Assembly (NCBI GenBank): GCA_019239815.1
Contig: JAFAZL010000596.1
Coordinates: 1-6,179 of the forward strand
Source: Acidobacteriota bacterium
Lineage (GTDB): Bacteria > Acidobacteriota > Terriglobia > Acidoferrales > UBA7541
Reading direction: 5' to 3'
Length of the DNA stretch: 6,179 nucleotides
This document shows, in pieces, positions 6,151 through 6,179 of this stretch. The first letter of the stretch is position 1, and every line of letters starts with the position of its first letter. The notes beneath the pieces are model-generated. The model did not search any database. It saw only the letters and a list, made by a program, of their open reading frames with translations, and was not told the origin of the DNA. Made by a program: the position numbers and the translations under genes.

Positions 6151-6179
6151 ATGGCATACGAAAAATTTGAAGGCGAGCG
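6151..6179 (+). CDS. Start of a further gene, cut by window edge
   Basis: An ATG preceded by GGGAGGG (6141-6147, 3 nt away) opens MAYEKFEGE before the window ends. It lies 39 bases after the fluC stop with no terminator between, so it is probably in the same fluoride-controlled transcript. DUF190-family genes commonly follow crcB, and this lead peptide would be compatible, but nine residues cannot identify it. Confidence 0.55.

Overview
The window looks like chromosomal DNA from a Gram-negative, moderately GC-rich bacterium, most likely an acidobacterium of the Koribacter/Acidobacteriales type. That placement is an inference from memory of family traits: a fused E1 alpha-beta 2-oxoacid dehydrogenase, a TonB-dependent receptor with an N-terminal carboxypeptidase-regulatory-like domain, and a short secreted Cys/His-rich protein just upstream of it. 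No rRNA, tRNA, CRISPR array or insertion sequence is visible.

Left part, minus strand (1-2491). The first 1866 bases are the 5' part of a large gene that runs off the left edge: a ThDP-dependent dehydrogenase E1 in which alpha and beta subunits are joined in one chain. It is preceded by a good ribosome binding site and a perfect TATAAT box. Upstream of it, also on the minus strand, is a 151-residue protein of unknown function in which a Lys/Ala/Gly-rich linker divides two compact-looking alpha/beta halves.

Central part, plus strand (about 2635-5411). A divergent intergenic region leads into a small exported Cys/His-rich protein and then, 95 bases on, a 745-residue TonB-dependent outer-membrane receptor. 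The two look like a transcription unit. A Cys/His-rich periplasmic protein beside a receptor suggests metal (perhaps copper) handling, but the substrate cannot be read from the sequence.

Right part, plus strand (5412-6179). After a non-coding stretch carrying a perfect 22-bp palindrome comes a complete fluoride-response module: a plausible promoter, a fluoride (crcB-motif) riboswitch, an intrinsic terminator whose 5' arm shares bases with the riboswitch pseudoknot, and a FluC/CrcB fluoride channel gene that starts at TTG. This architecture predicts that fluoride prevents termination and turns the channel on. A further gene, only nine whole codons visible, starts 39 bases later and is probably co-transcribed.

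The best-supported regulatory discovery is the riboswitch-terminator-FluC module. The least explained parts are the Cys/His-rich protein, the linker-split protein and the two 22-bp palindromes.
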